Shown here: in pieces, positions 24,110 to 35,855 of the stretch
How positions within the stretch are numbered: the first letter of the stretch is position 1
How the letters are laid out: every line of letters starts with the position of its first letter
NCBI RefSeq assembly: GCF_963966145.1
Contig: NC_091047.1
Span: 26,660,001 to 26,724,000, forward strand
DNA: 64,000 nucleotides
Reading direction: 5' to 3'
DNA from: Tenebrio molitor
Lineage: Eukaryota > Arthropoda > Insecta > Coleoptera > Tenebrionidae
Program-made: the position numbers and the translations under genes
Notes under the pieces: generated by a model
What the model was told of the DNA's origin: nothing
Seen by the model: only the letters and a program-made list of their open reading frames with translations
The model's database searches: none

Positions 24110-25532
24110 AGGTTACTCTCCCCTCGGACTGTAAGACGTTTAACCTACTCTATCAAAATGTGCGAGGCCTACGTTACAAGATCTGTGAATTCTACAACAA
24201 CATCTGTACCCTTGAGTATGACATTATTTCTGTAACTGAAACGTGGCTGTCCAACGATATTACAGATGATGAACTTTTTTGTAACTCATATACAGTATAT
24301 AGAAGTGACAGAAACTTCTCATCACTTGGTGTAAAAAAAGGCGGTGGAGTTCTTATTGCTGTAAATAACAAATTTTCCAGTAATAGGCTAAACCCTGCCG
24401 CGCTTTCTTTTTATGCCAAGTTACATGAAATATTCAACCTGCATGTCCCTAAACGCCGTCTGATAAACCAAAGTCGAAAATATCCACCTTGGTTCGACAG
24501 GGAGATCATAAAGACAATTCAGATGAAGCACAGGCTTTTCCGTAAATACAAAAGATCCATGGATCTTGGACATTACAATGAATTTAAAGGATATAGGTCT
24601 AAATGTAAACTTTTAATTTCTACTTCCTACAAAAAATATATGTTGTCCATTGAATGTAAACTGTCGAAAGATCCGAAAAGGTTTTGAGGTTACACTCACC
24701 AGAAAAAGGGCCGTTCTCGAATACCTGGCACGATGCATTTTGATGATCTAACGCTATCCTCACCTCAAGACATTGTTGATGCATTTTCCTCTTTTTTCAA
24801 TCAAGTATATTTAGCATCCGATCCTGAATATACGAAGAGAGTTGTTGACACTAATTTGCATAATATAATTTCAATTACACAAACTTCCGAAGACGAAATA
24901 ATATCTTCACAAAAATCTTTTAAAGCCTCCATGACTGCTGGGCTTGACGGGATTCCAAGTTTCCTTCTTCGGGATTGTGCTCAAATATTTGTGACACAAC
25001 TGTTTTCGATATTCAACCTCATAATTAAATCTTCAACTTTTCCCACAGTTTGGAAGCAAGCACGGGTCTCACCGATTTTTAAAAAAGAAGATTTGTCAAA
25101 CATCGAACACTTTAGACCCATTTCCATAATATGTAATTTTTCAAAGATCTTAGAATCTATATTATACAGTGATTTTAATTACTTTTTAATTAATTTTAAT
25201 CTACTACAAAATAACTTAGACGCTGTTGTTGAATGGTCCTCTCGAAATCGGCTCTCTTTGAATACTGCTAAATGTTTTTTTCCTCATATTCCCGGATTCG
25301 TTCTGTCACGTATATAATTGACCAACATCGAGTCTACAAATTCGAAGATTTGGGTGTCACTTTCGATACGGAATTAAATTTTAATGGTCATCTTAACAAT
25401 ATTGTTAGCAAAGCTCTAAAAACGTATGGATTTGTATTTAGAAATTGTAAAGACTTCAGCAATCCAAAAACTCTATTGCTACTGAACACGTCATTGATTA
25501 GATCTCAACTGGAATATTGTTCACCTATATGA
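24110..25532 (+). pseudogene. LINE ORF2, endonuclease/RT with internal deletions, stops and a frameshift
   Basis: The frame overlaps the end of ORF1 and begins with FNLLYQNVRGLRYKI, the start of an APE-type endonuclease, followed by ISVTETWL and VKKGGGVLIAV. It then jumps to the pre-RT linker (YPPWFDREI), so the rest of the endonuclease including SDH is deleted. TGA replaces a Trp at 24685-24687. RT motifs MTAGLDGIPSFLL and FRPISIICNFSKILE are present, but the catalytic YADD block is missing. A frameshift near 25290 leads into the thumb (DLGVTFDTELNFNGHL). A second TGA replacing Trp ends it at 25532. Non-functional. Confidence 0.8.
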
Positions 25533-25690
25533 TATCCGATATACATAACTCGAGAAAGTCCAACGGGGAAAGTACCTCGGAGCCCCGCCGCACCACATCA
25601 GGAAAAAAGAGAAAAACAAAAGCCGACCGCAAAGGTACCTGATAGGCCAAGTGGTGAAAGGGGAAAGGCTATAAAAAAAATAATAATAAA
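25533..25690 (+). other. GC-rich 3' stretch with A/TAA-rich end
   Basis: GC-rich for this window (GGAGCCCCGCCGCACCACAT) and ends in ATAAAAAAAATAATAATAAA. It may be the 3' UTR of the LINE or of a different retroposon fused to it, because the ORF2 C-terminus is missing at the junction. Confidence 0.45.
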
Positions 25691-25944
25691 TTTGATGTTA
25701 AGAGAAACATCCAATTAATATTCATTACATAATATGTACATCGAATTAATGTTCATTAAAAAAATTCACTTCTTTGATCATGCTCTGATTTTTGTCAAGA
25801 ATTTTTACAAATAATTACAAATAAATGGCTTCATCGTAAAAAAATAGCAAGTAGAAAATACGAAAATATAACAAAATGTGTGAGTAACGGAGCGTGAATG
25901 AAGACATTTTCAGCCAAGAATTTTTTAATTGTTTATACTACGGT

Positions 25945-26197
25945 TACAACTTTTTTTTTGTTCGACATTGTCAAAATTTGAGAATTTTCTCTTTTGTGAA
26001 CGGATTTTGATAAATGTCCCAACTTGTCAACACAAAATGTCAAGCTAATTTTAAAGATTGTAAGCGATTTGGAGCCTTTAAGAGGCTCGTCGAACAAAAA
26101 ACATTGTATTCAACTCGTTCGTGTGTAAATTGGGCTCTCTTTATGGCATGAGTGGGCCAGATTAAAACGCGAGTGAAACTCGTTAAAAAAACTACTA
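25945..26197. mobile_element. Copy of the TTGTTCGAC dispersed repeat
   Basis: One of five copies in the window (others at 45557, 46413, 50577 and 55499). Shared blocks are TTTTGTTCGAC, GAATTTTCTC, GACAACTTGTCAA, GGAGCCTTT, GCTCGTCGAACAAAA and AACTCGTTAAAAAAACTACT. No TIR or tail was recognised, so the class is unknown. Confidence 0.7.
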
Positions 26198-26199
26198 CG

Positions 26200-26433
26200 G
26201 GTGATCAAGAATGACTGAAGTTGTTGATAACAATAAAATTTGGCAAATTTGAAATTTACCATGAAAGGTTCATTTTTGTAATAGCATAAACATAACCGAC
26301 ATAACCAAAAATGTTTTTAATGTCGTCTCAAGTTAAAAAATCCGGTCAGTTCAGTGCCAATTATGAGACAAAAAACGCCAATACTTTTCAATTGTTTCAT
26401 TGCCAATAGACTCAGTCATTGTTGATCACGCTG
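26200..26433. mobile_element. MITE with GTGATCAA ends, TA duplication
   Basis: CGGGTGATCAAGAATGACTG at the left is mirrored by AGTCATTGTTGATCACGCTG at the right, with TA on both sides. Same terminal motif as 55067-55297. Confidence 0.75.
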
Positions 26434-26564
26434 TATAATGGCGTTTATGATTTTAAAATCATTTAATTTGTGCTATTTAATTTCTCTTAGTTTTTTTGCT
26501 GTTCTACACTTATTTTATGAAGTCAGAAATTGATAATCTTTTTCAGATTTATAATTCAACAATT

Positions 26565-27655
26565 AGATAATAATAATAATAATAATAATATATTTGCGTG
26601 TTATAAATAATACAATTTTACACACTGTCTACAAATACCGAAAAAAAAAGCAACAATAAAATAAAGAGATATAAGTAAAATTTAAACAAAAAATCTATAA
26701 GGATTTTGTGAATGAATAAAACTCTTCAAAAGAATAGAATGCATTTTCAGTTAGCAATTGCTTTAAATGTAGTTTGAAGGGTTTAAAGTCCATGTTTTTA
26801 AGGTGCAAAGGAAGAGCATTATAAAATTTGACGCAATAATAGCGAGTGCTATTTTGTGTTTTGTGCAGTCTCGAATGAATGCTTAATAATAAGTTGTGGT
26901 GCCTGGTTAAGTGCGAATGGTTTAACGAGCAGTAGTTGTTTTTATTCTTGTACATATAGAGTGCGCATTTTAGAATATATATACAGGGAACCGTTAATAT
27001 CTTAAATGTTTTGAATATGTCTCAACAGTCATCTCTGTAACCAAGTCCACCCAGAACACGAATACATCTCCTCTGCTGGTTAAAAACTTTACGTAAGTGT
27101 GTAGAATGACCCCATACGAGAATAGCATAAGTTATATTACTGTGAACTAGGGCATGGTAGGCAGTAACAAGTGTTTTATCGTTTACTTCACTACGAAGTT
27201 GCCTTAATACAAACAGCTTTTTGGAAATCGTCTTCACTAAATGGTCTGCATGAGCTTCCCATGTCATTTTAGTGTCCAAATGGATTCCAAGAAGTTTAAT
27301 GGTTTTACTATTTTCACCAATTTCCCGAAGCGAAAATATTATTGATTGTGTCTTATCTTTATTAACAACCAGTTTGTTTGCAGTAAACCATGTGAAAATT
27401 TGTACCTGTGTGTGCTCGATTTCTATGTTAAGAGACATGAGACTACGACTGGAAATACATGTGGTTGTGTCGTCGGCAAATAGCGTAAATTTGTTCTTCG
27501 GTAGTGCCAATGGCAGGTCATTAATGTAGATGAGAAAAAGCAGTGGGCCTAAGACGGAACCCTGGGGAACGCCGCAATTAATGGATAAGTTATCCGACAC
27601 CATTCAGTTCACTGCAACAAACTGTTGTCGGTTTTGGAGGTAGGACTGTAACAGA
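26565..27655 (-). mobile_element. 5'-truncated LINE fragment with (ATT)n tail
   Basis: Minus-strand element. The tail lies at 26565-26590 and the RT part extends up to about 27655, where homology stops. It differs from the other two LINEs, so at least three families with triplet tails are present. Confidence 0.8.
26695..27655 (-). pseudogene. LINE reverse transcriptase C-terminal half
   Basis: Starts inside the RT fingers (SYLQNRQQFVAVN). A TGA then precedes the block CGVPQGSVLGPLLFLIYIND, and FADD stands in place of YADD. The thumb (LLGIHLDTKMTWEAH) and the C-terminal region (ALPLHLKNM) follow. A second in-frame TGA interrupts it near 27020. The upstream RT, endonuclease and ORF1 are missing. 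Motif style is Jockey/CR1-like. Confidence 0.8.
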
Positions 27656-30600
27656 TAAATTGGGGTTAGGTCTTAACAAAATTAAAATTTTGGAGGAAAA
27701 TGGGAAGCCACAGAAAATCCTACAAAAATGGAATCATTTTATCGGCTCTTCCAACGGTGTAACTTTCCGTAAACCCTAAATTAAACAACAATTCAAACAA
27801 AAAATATGAATAACGTAGAATCAATTACATTTCTGTGGTTCCAGTTTTTGTTTCGTTTTTATTTCGTAAAAATTCTCCGAGGGAAAATTAAAAATGCCAA
27901 GCGGCGAAACATTGCAATAGTTATTTGTATCACAAGGCACGAAAATGCCATTTTGCAAGTGCAAGTATGGTTTGTGCATAAGTGCGAGACTTGCAAAACA
28001 TTTTCTAGCCGTGTAATACACAAAAATTTTTCAGCCGACAATTTATTTCAAGCAAAATATAACAATTTTTGTTAAAAAATATACCGGATAGGGAATTTAT
28101 TTTTCTTTCGTTGGCAACATAAAGGATACAAGAAGCGACTGTCACGACAAAAGTGAATCAATTCCTCAAATATTCAAAATCGTTGTTGTCCTCTCTGTTA
28201 TTCCTAAGCCGTGGCTTGATAAGCCCCTCGGCCTCTATTGCTATACACAATGTGCAGCTTGCGATAAAGGATACAAATTTGCCCGAAATCAATATTTCAC
28301 ACTTAAAACATTTTTGAATGTTAAATTAAGATGATAGAAGATGAGTAGAATATTACTGCATAATGATTAAATTTACTAGCAAACTAATTTTACAGGACCT
28401 TTCTTAAAAAGTTTTTACTATAATGTAAATTTTAAATCACACAAATATATACGTCGTTTTGATAATATTACTGAAATTGGAGACCTTTAAATAATGAACT
28501 AAATTGTTGCCAATAAATCTTTCACGCCACAGGAAAATAAATTGTCACCAGAAATCACAAAGCGCGCAAGCTCTTGTAAATCATTTATCTATTGGTAAAA
28601 CATCCGTTGAGAGTTTGTAATATTCGTGGAATTGTTTGTGACTCTGACACTGATATAAAATATATTGAGCAAGAAAAAACAAATCGAAGGACAAAAATAA
28701 GGGACCACTAAAAATAAACAGAACAACCTTCTATTCTTTCAATCTGGGCAGCTGATTGTTGGTAAATAAGGGCAAAATGTTGACATCATTTATAAGACGT
28801 GTGATTTATTAAACTTCAGGCTTTAACATTTTGTATTCTGTTGTATTTCTGAGAAAAAATAATAATTGGCGTTTAAATTAAGATAAGAAATCTTATTCAA
28901 AATTGTTGGATGAGTCGGAAACATTTTTGTCAACTTGGAACGATGAAACGTAATAATTTACTAATTTACCTGAAACTTTTTTGCTTTAGACTGATAACGT
29001 TTTTACAAATTTTCATTACAAATCAATGTTAAGCTTTTGGTTGGTATTTTATCCTTGTTAACGCTTTTTCGTAATCAATCCGGCGACGAAATCTGCCTCG
29101 TAGCCAACCAAGTTTTTAATCAATTATTGACTGCTTCCCCTGAAAGCTTAAAAAATCGACAAAACCGAATATTTTACTGTTTATCTTTGCCTTTATTAAC
29201 GAAATTCTTCTGATGTTCCTTATTTAATAAAATTCTCTTTTTTGAATAGAACATTGCTAACTTCCCAAATAAATTTGCATAACATAAAACATGTCTCCAA
29301 AAACTACAAATTATCACGTAGGTAACTCTTTACAACTCCAGATCACAATTGGGTGTCCAATAATAATCGTCACCTGTGGCAACTTTTATTGATCAGAAGT
29401 GTCACTGACCCTATTATTATCAGCTCATATTTAATTCTCTAATTCCACTTCAGACCTGTTAAACTTCCTCATCAATGCAAAACCATCCGGATTTGTGTTA
29501 ATTGAGTTAACAAATAAGGAAACTTTCTAAATTAAAATTTAAACAGTATTAACATGCGTTTCGGTATCCTGGATTATTACAATTGTGCCACGGCCCATAT
29601 TATCATGGGGAACTTGTCCGCTTTTGAATTAATGGAGACGATACGGTTTAGCAAAGCGAAACATGGCATTGTTCAAGCACTTGTACATTAATTCGAGCAA
29701 TTTTGGTTCGAGGATCTATAACGGCATTTCAAGAGTAAAGTAGCTTAATGATTTAAACCTATTAAAAATATTTCTCTTCTTCCAAAACGAAAGAAGTGCA
29801 GCTTTGATAAAAACCAAGTGGAGTTTCTTTCACATTTTTTTCTGTCGTCATGCCGTAAAAATACAATTTAGTCACAATTAGTCAAAGGTTAAGGTTGAAA
29901 GTTCTTTGTTATTGTAGTTGATGAGGACCGATCACACGTACTTCACAGATTTTATTTTTAAACGTGAAATTAAAACAGAAATGAACGCTTCATTTTTACA
30001 CAAAAATCGATTCACAACGCAAAGCCAACAGAATAGCGCTCCTCTTTTGTAAAAGCGATTTATGAATCCCATTCAAAGTAAAAGTAAAAATAGTAATTAA
30101 ACGCGGTTTTTGCTAAAAGATTTTTGTTGTAAAATTCATGGTCCAGCAGTGCATATTTAGCACAGTTAACACATTTTCTATTCCCCAGTATTTTCCTTCG
30201 TTGTTGTTTTTTACTCCTTCAAAGTCAACTCAAAAGGAGTATCACTTTAGTTCTTCAATGGGACTTAACTCAGGAGCTTTTGCATATCTCGCGTTGCTAT
30301 CCCTTAAATGACATAGTATTTGAAACAGCATAACAATGACAATAATTAACAGCATTTCAAGAAATACTTCAGTAATAAATGTTAATTTAAAGCTAATGAC
30401 CTCGAAAAACTATATCCTGTATAGTGGTAGTAAATACCTACTACTATTTTATTTTGATTAATGCAATTGGATTTAAAATGCTTTTTATATAAGTAAGGGG
30501 AAACGATTATAAAATAAAAATAAAATTAATTTTATTAATTCGTTATTTTTTTTATTAAGATCAAAAACGTGCTAATTAGCTTAAAGCTCTTCTTTGTTCA

Positions 30601-30727
30601 TTAAAGGAACATTTTAATTTATTATTATTCTAGTCTAAACTAAATTACCACTTAATGTTATTTAATTAAGCAGTTTATCCACAAACGTTATGCAAAATGT
30701 GGATATCTTTGTTACATTTATTTCAAC
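27656..30727. other. About 3 kb with nothing recognised
   Basis: AT-rich. Short frames only, mostly overlapping on opposite strands, with no domain, TIR pair or tandem array noticed. Confidence 0.4.
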
Positions 30728-33274
30728 TATCCCACCTCCACCCGGCGGCACGGCAATTTTGCCGGAGTACATACACTATTACGGATATTACTATCAAGTA
30801 ATAGTGCAGTGCTTATCAACATAATTACCGGCGTCTTGCCTCCGCATTTTGACTTTGTTGTGTATTATGTTCTGTGTCAATGTTAAGGAACTTCCTCACG
30901 ATGTGACATGAGTATAATAATATACCTTTTTGAATTTCAACTACCAATGTGTTATCTAAATCCAGAATTTTTAAATTTTTAAAAAGAGATTGCGGTACTA
31001 TTCCCGTTGCTGAAATTACAAGTGGTAAAATCGAAATTTTTTCTAAACACCAAAGATTTCTCATAGCAACGGACAGCTCTAAATATTTATTAATTTTTGT
31101 GTTATATGTCTGTGTTATATTATGTGAATTTGGAACAGCTATATCTAAAAGATATGCTTGCTTTTGTTGTTTATTTAAAATAATAATGTCTGGTCTGTTA
31201 TGCTTAATATGAATGTCAGTTAAAATTGTTCTATCAAAATATAACTTGTAACTGTCATTTTCCAAACAACTTTCTGGTGTATAACTATAATGTGGTTGTG
31301 TATTCTTTAATAAATTGAATTTAACAGCTAAATTCATGTGTATAATTTTAGCGAATATATCGTGTCGTTTTTTATATTCGCTTTGAGCCAAAACGGTGCA
31401 AGAAGAAATAATGTGTTCAATTGTTTCCCCTTCAGTTCCGCAAATCCTACATTTATCAATTATCGATTGTAAACCGCATATGTGTTTTTTATAATTTCTT
31501 GTATTTATAACACGATCTTGTATTGCAAATATAAAACCCTCCGTCTCTGGGTGAATATTTGATTTCTTAAGCCATGCATGAGATGCCTGAATATTAACTT
31601 CTGGTTGTTCCAGTTCTTTAAAGTATCTCCCATGTAAAGACTTCTGTTTTATATTTGCTATTGTGTCAGGTATATTTGGCTTAACAATGTCTGAAATTAT
31701 ATTATCACTTAAATTTAAAGGTGTGTAGCCTTTATCGGCTGAAACCAAAGCATTGAAAAAGGTGTTATCACGAGCTCTATTGAGGAAATAATTTTTTAGT
31801 GAAGCAATTTGATTTTTTAGCAGTATTTCTAGATTTGAAAAACCCCTACCACCGTTTTCGAGTGGTAAATTAAATCTTTCAATAGCAGATTTAGGATGGT
31901 GTTTACTAAATTTGGTAAAAAGAACTCTAGTTTTAATGTTTATGTTCTGTAAATTAGTTTTGGACCATTTTATAACACCGAAAGAATAGGTCAGTAATGG
32001 AACAGCATATGTATTAACTGCTTTAATTAAATTATTACCGTTTAATTTTGATTTTAAAATAGATTTAATTCTTAAATAAAATTGCTTTTCTAAATTTTCT
32101 TTTATAATTGAATGTTGAATATGATTTGATTGATTAATACCTAAATATTTATAAAATTCTCCTTTATTTAAATTTTTAATGATTTCTCCTTCTTGAGTTA
32201 TATATTCTAAATGTTCGTAATGACCGCGACATATTGATTGCATTTTACACTTATCAATACCAAAACTCATCCCAATATCATTTGAGAAATTTTCAGTTAT
32301 TGTTAGTAAAGATAAAATGTGATTCTTTTTTGATGCATAAAGTTTTATGTCATCCATATAGAGAAGGTGTTTTAATTTGGATAGTGTGGTATTATTAAGT
32401 CTAATATTGAAACCATATCCAGTGCTATTTAATAGATTTGTCAAAGGATTAATGGCTAGACAAAACCATAAAGGACTTAAAGAATCTCCTTGATAAATCC
32501 CCCGTTTAATTTGAATAGGCTCGGATTTTAATTTAGTATTGTTTATTGATAAATTTAAAGTAGTTCTCCAAAATGTCATAACATGAGATAAAAAGTTAAT
32601 CAAATCCAAATTAATTTTATAAATTTTAAGAATTTTAATTAACCATGAATGTGGTACTGAATCATAGGCTTTTTTGTAGTCTATGAATGCGGTATAAATA
32701 TTTCTATTATTTTTTCTAGCTTGTTCCATTATTACCGTATCTATTATGAGTTGTTCTTTACAACCAAAACACTCTTTAACACAACCTTTTTGTTCTTCAT
32801 TAAGTATATTTAATTTTTGACAATGGTCGTAAATTATTACTTTAATGCAAGATGTCATAATTTTATAAATTGTAGGCAGACATGTGATTGGCCTATATTT
32901 TGATGGATTTTTAGTATCGAAATCTTTTGGTTTCAGATATGTTATACCATGGGCCAAAAACTCTGGAAATGTGTTAGGTTCCCTAATAAATCCGTTAAAG
33001 TGATCAAGTAAGCATTTATGAATACAAGTAAATTTTTTTAACCAAAAGTTATGAATTTGGTCACCTCCAGGGGATTTCCAATTATGTGAACTATTAATAT
33101 TTTTAACTAAAATTTCAAGGCTAATTTGAATATGATGTCGATTATTACTATCTGGTATATCATTTTCTAAATGAGGAATCCATTCTGCCTGATTATTAAA
33201 TTGAACTTCATTTGACCATATGTTTGACCAGAATTCTTTAATTTCGTTTATATTTGGTGTACCATTATTAGTTT
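30728..33274 (-). mobile_element. RLE-type LINE (R2/R4-like), 5'-truncated, frame intact
   Basis: The 3' end on the minus strand carries a conserved approximately 95-bp tail with a hairpin (CGGCAATTTTGCCG) and ends GGTGGGAT, shared with the copies at 37531 and 54675. The 5' end is lost at about 33274. It is the longest of four copies. Confidence 0.85.
30825..33272 (-). CDS. Reverse transcriptase / restriction-like endonuclease, 815 codons, N-terminus missing
   Basis: The frame is open from the truncation point to the stop without a break. In order: GGDQIHNFWLKKFT (RT-0 region of R2-type elements), KYRPITCLPTIYKI, FIDYKKAYDSVPHSW (first catalytic Asp), YQGDSLSPLWFCLAINPL, LLYMDDIKLYA (catalytic DD), the thumb, a zinc knuckle CRICGTEGETIEHIISSC, and the restriction-like endonuclease RPDIIILN...AYLLDIAVP followed by KYLEL. 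R2-type LINEs nick DNA with this endonuclease and prime reverse transcription there. The N-terminal DNA-binding fingers are absent. No ATG starts the frame, so no functional protein is expected. Which R2/R4/NeSL lineage is unresolved. Confidence 0.85.
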   Translation of the reverse strand, partial: TNNGTPNINEIKEFWSNIWSNEVQFNNQAEWIPHLENDIPDSNNRHHIQISLEILVKNINSSHNWKSPGGDQIHNFWLKKFTCIHKCLLDHFNGFIREPNTFPEFLAHGITYLKPKDFDTKNPSKYRPITCLPTIYKIMTSCIKVIIYDHCQKLNILNEEQKGCVKECFGCKEQLIIDTVIMEQARKNNRNIYTAFIDYKKAYDSVPHSWLIKILKIYKINLDLINFLSHVMTFWRTTLNLSINNTKLKSEPIQIKRGIYQGDSLSPLWFCLAINPLTNLLNSTGYGFNIRLNNTTLSKLKHLLYMDDIKLYASKKNHILSLLTITENFSNDIGMSFGIDKCKMQSICRGHYEHLEYITQEGEIIKNLNKGEFYKYLGINQSNHIQHSIIKENLEKQFYLRIKSILKSKLNGNNLIKAVNTYAVPLLTYSFGVIKWSKTNLQNINIKTRVLFTKFSKHHPKSAIERFNLPLENGGRGFSNLEILLKNQIASLKNYFLNRARDNTFFNALVSADKGYTPLNLSDNIISDIVKPNIPDTIANIKQKSLHGRYFKELEQPEVNIQASHAWLKKSNIHPETEGFIFAIQDRVINTRNYKKHICGLQSIIDKCRICGTEGETIEHIISSCTVLAQSEYKKRHDIFAKIIHMNLAVKFNLLKNTQPHYSYTPESCLENDSYKLYFDRTILTDIHIKHNRPDIIILNKQQKQAYLLDIAVPNSHNITQTYNTKINKYLELSVAMRNLWCLEKISILPLVISATGIVPQSLFKNLKILDLDNTLVVEIQKGILLYSCHIVRKFLNIDTEHNTQQSQNAEARRR

Positions 33275-34606
33275 ATTAAACATATAATTATATTATACAA
33301 GTTGTATTTACAACTAGTTTTTATAACAATCCAGTGGCTTCTTAAAGAGTGTCAATTCTCAGCTTGTAAATTCTGGTACCATTTCTCTCCCCTTTCAAAT
33401 TAAAAAATCTCAATAAATCATCCCACGAATTCTAACGAAATTTTTTGTAAGTCGTTGCTGACAACATCACGAACTTGAGAATGACGAAATCTGAGTGTAA
33501 CACCGGAAACTGCACTAATGACCGAGAAAAACGGGATGAAATTAAAGGTCATTACCATTTAGTTAGTTTCGTAGGTTGGCGATAAGGTCGAAAAATCGTA
33601 CTCGAAATAGTATCAGATCTTGAAATACGACTCCTGTGTGTCTATCTGTCTGTAAACTTTCCTTTCGTTCACGATGATTTTCTGGAGAGAATATTTCCCT
33701 CAGCAGAAACTTCATGACTATTAATTTTGATGCCCATTGGACTTGTGGTTTTGGACATGGGCAAGGGCAATTTTATACAATTTCTTTCGTTCACAATAAC
33801 TTCTGCACAAAAGCACCAATTTAAATGTTCCTTCGTGAAATATATTTATTTTAGTAAGTATTCAAGGCCGATTAATATTTGGATGAAAGTGGGATTAGCT
33901 GTTTTGAAAATATGCGCAATTTGTACTCGTCGGGTGTCGGAATGAAAATCTGGTCAGAAGTGCTGTGTCATATTATTATACGTTTGATTGTTACACGAGT
34001 TGGTTGGGGCACGACGAACGCAGTGAGGAGTGCTTCAACAGAACGAGTGTCACAGTGCGTCTTATAAAACGAGTGTAATATACTATTTTTTGTACTTTGG
34101 TCGTATTAAATCTAATTATGAAATAATCTAGGGACTTTTGTGTGGCATGAACTATGGTGGCATTTCTGTGAAATTTATGTCAAATTTCAAATGTTTCAAT
34201 TGTTAACAGGAGCTCGCTAGAGATGGCGGACGCCGGCCAACATAATACGTATAAAAAACCCAAAAAGTTCCTTTGTGACACTACTTTTAGTTTCACAAAG
34301 ACTCACTTAGGATACCAAAGTAGAAAAATTCTGTTTATTTCTCTTGTGCTGTTGTAACTTGTGAATCTTTGTAGTTCTCACTGTCGTCACGTTTAACTTC
34401 GAATGACCAAGATGTCTCTTTGATTCAATTTGTATTCTATTTTTATTAAACAGTAGATTATTTTTAAACTAACTGATCTAATATTACAGAATGGTATATT
34501 CAACTGAACAAAAGGCAGCGGCCTCCAAATGAATAGTGAGTGATCGTCACTTAGTTAAATGCACAGATTAAATGCAACATAATTATGCTGGTTATGCACT
34601 TTATTT
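33275..34606. other. No gene; one hairpin at 33965-34085
   Basis: Short frames without support. The 33965-34085 part contains a degenerate inverted repeat described separately. Confidence 0.35.
33965..34085. mobile_element. Degenerate hairpin MITE
   Basis: TGTTACACGAGTTGG near 33990 pairs imperfectly with CAACAGAACGAGTGTCACA, around a CGAACGCAGTGAGGAG centre. Boundaries are approximate. Confidence 0.4.
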
Positions 34607-34614
34607 CAAAAATT

Positions 34615-34925
34615 GGTAATTGTTCACTTTAACTACTTCTAGAATTTTCGCGTTTTTTCTGGCTAGACAGCCTCAGGGCGTCCTCCTAGATCGTATCCCA
34701 CCATTCAAACCTTGTGCAAATGCCTTTTTTTTCTCTCTTGTTGCGTTTCAAGGTCGCGTCAAGGTCGCGTCAAGGTCGCGCCAAGTCTTAGTACAACTAA
34801 AGGGTAAGGAAAATTTTCATTTGCACAAGGTTTGACTGGTGGGAAACGGTGTAGGAGGACGTCCTGAGTCTGTCTAGCCAGAAAAAACGCGAAAATTCCA
34901 GAAGCAGTTAAAGTGAACAATTACC
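34615..34925. mobile_element. Palindromic MITE with 8-bp duplication (hAT-like)
   Basis: GGTAATTGTTCACTTTAACT at the left is mirrored at the right, with inverted similarity extending over about 130 bp on each arm. Perfect 8-bp direct repeats CAAAAATT flank it (34607-34614 and 34926-34933). A second copy at 50849-52392 is flanked by a different 8-bp repeat. Eight-base duplications fit hAT (also P or Merlin). The centre has three units of AAGGTCGCGTC, against two in the other copy. Confidence 0.85.
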
Positions 34926-34933
34926 CAAAAATT

Positions 34934-35855
34934 TTCAAAACTCTGTTGAAGAAATTTAAATTTAGACACTCAATCAAGTGTCTTATAAAGGGTTCCTAAT
35001 AAATTGTGCTAAAACTTTTCCTGTTAAAAATTATTTTGAAACATGGAGTCATGCCATTTATGCCACACAAGTAGTCGATTAGAGTAGGAAGTTTATACTT
35101 TTGATAATACATATATGTCTTGAGCCTAGAATTTCAAAGCCGACAAGTTGGTTTGAACCGAAGAGCGATTGACTTGGAACAGCTCAGCTTACATGCTTTT
35201 GGTCCAAATCTACTCTATAGTTTGCTTAGTTAAGACTTAAGACTTGCTCAAGACCAGGCCTATGTTATTGTGTAAACTGTTTTACATTAATAATTCCGGT
35301 TGGAAAATCTGACCCAGTAGCTAAATTATTTTCTGTTCCAAGTTAATTATGGATTTATGAATTCATAAACTACACTGCTACAGGTAATTGTATCCAATAC
35401 ACCCTGATTTAGAGTGAATATCTGTATAGCAATAAATATTTTGGATTAACGAGAGCTAATGTAAAATCACAGTGAATTACATATTTCATTTTGAATCTAT
35501 CTAACAATAAGCTGGCAAAAATTACTCACATATATTAACATTCCACCCATTTTGACAGACCGACCTGCTTACCGCAAGCTGTTTTTATGGCTTAAAAGAG
35601 ATGTGCTGAAGCGTCACGTCGCCACGATCTAACCCCAGTAGAAAAAAGTTGGAACGTAGGTAGTAACTAGGCAGATGAGTCCTACTTTAAACGCACTAAA
35701 GTTAACAATAATATAAAACTCTCCAGCAATAACGAGGAAACAAACATGTTTGTGTAGATTTGTACTTCTTCGAGCATCCAGAAATAATACTTCTTTGAGG
35801 AGTATATAGCACCCATAAATAATTGCGTCAGAGAGTAGTTTCAAGATAAATACTG
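34934..35855. other. No gene recognised
   Basis: AT-rich, no supported reading frame. Confidence 0.35.

Larger units (their letters stand above)
23069..25690 (+). mobile_element. LINE with ORF1 and ORF2, internally deleted
   Basis: Contains an intact ORF1, an ORF2 with most of the endonuclease and the central RT missing, then a GC-rich stretch and an A/TAA-rich end at about 25670-25690. It is the only LINE here with an ORF1. The Jockey/CR1 group is suggested by the two-ORF layout and motif style. Confidence 0.8.

Noticed and set aside
30949..31212. Plus-strand 87-codon frame, repeated at 37755 and 39588
   Set aside because: It is the antisense of the RLE LINE endonuclease; its repetition only reflects the LINE copies.
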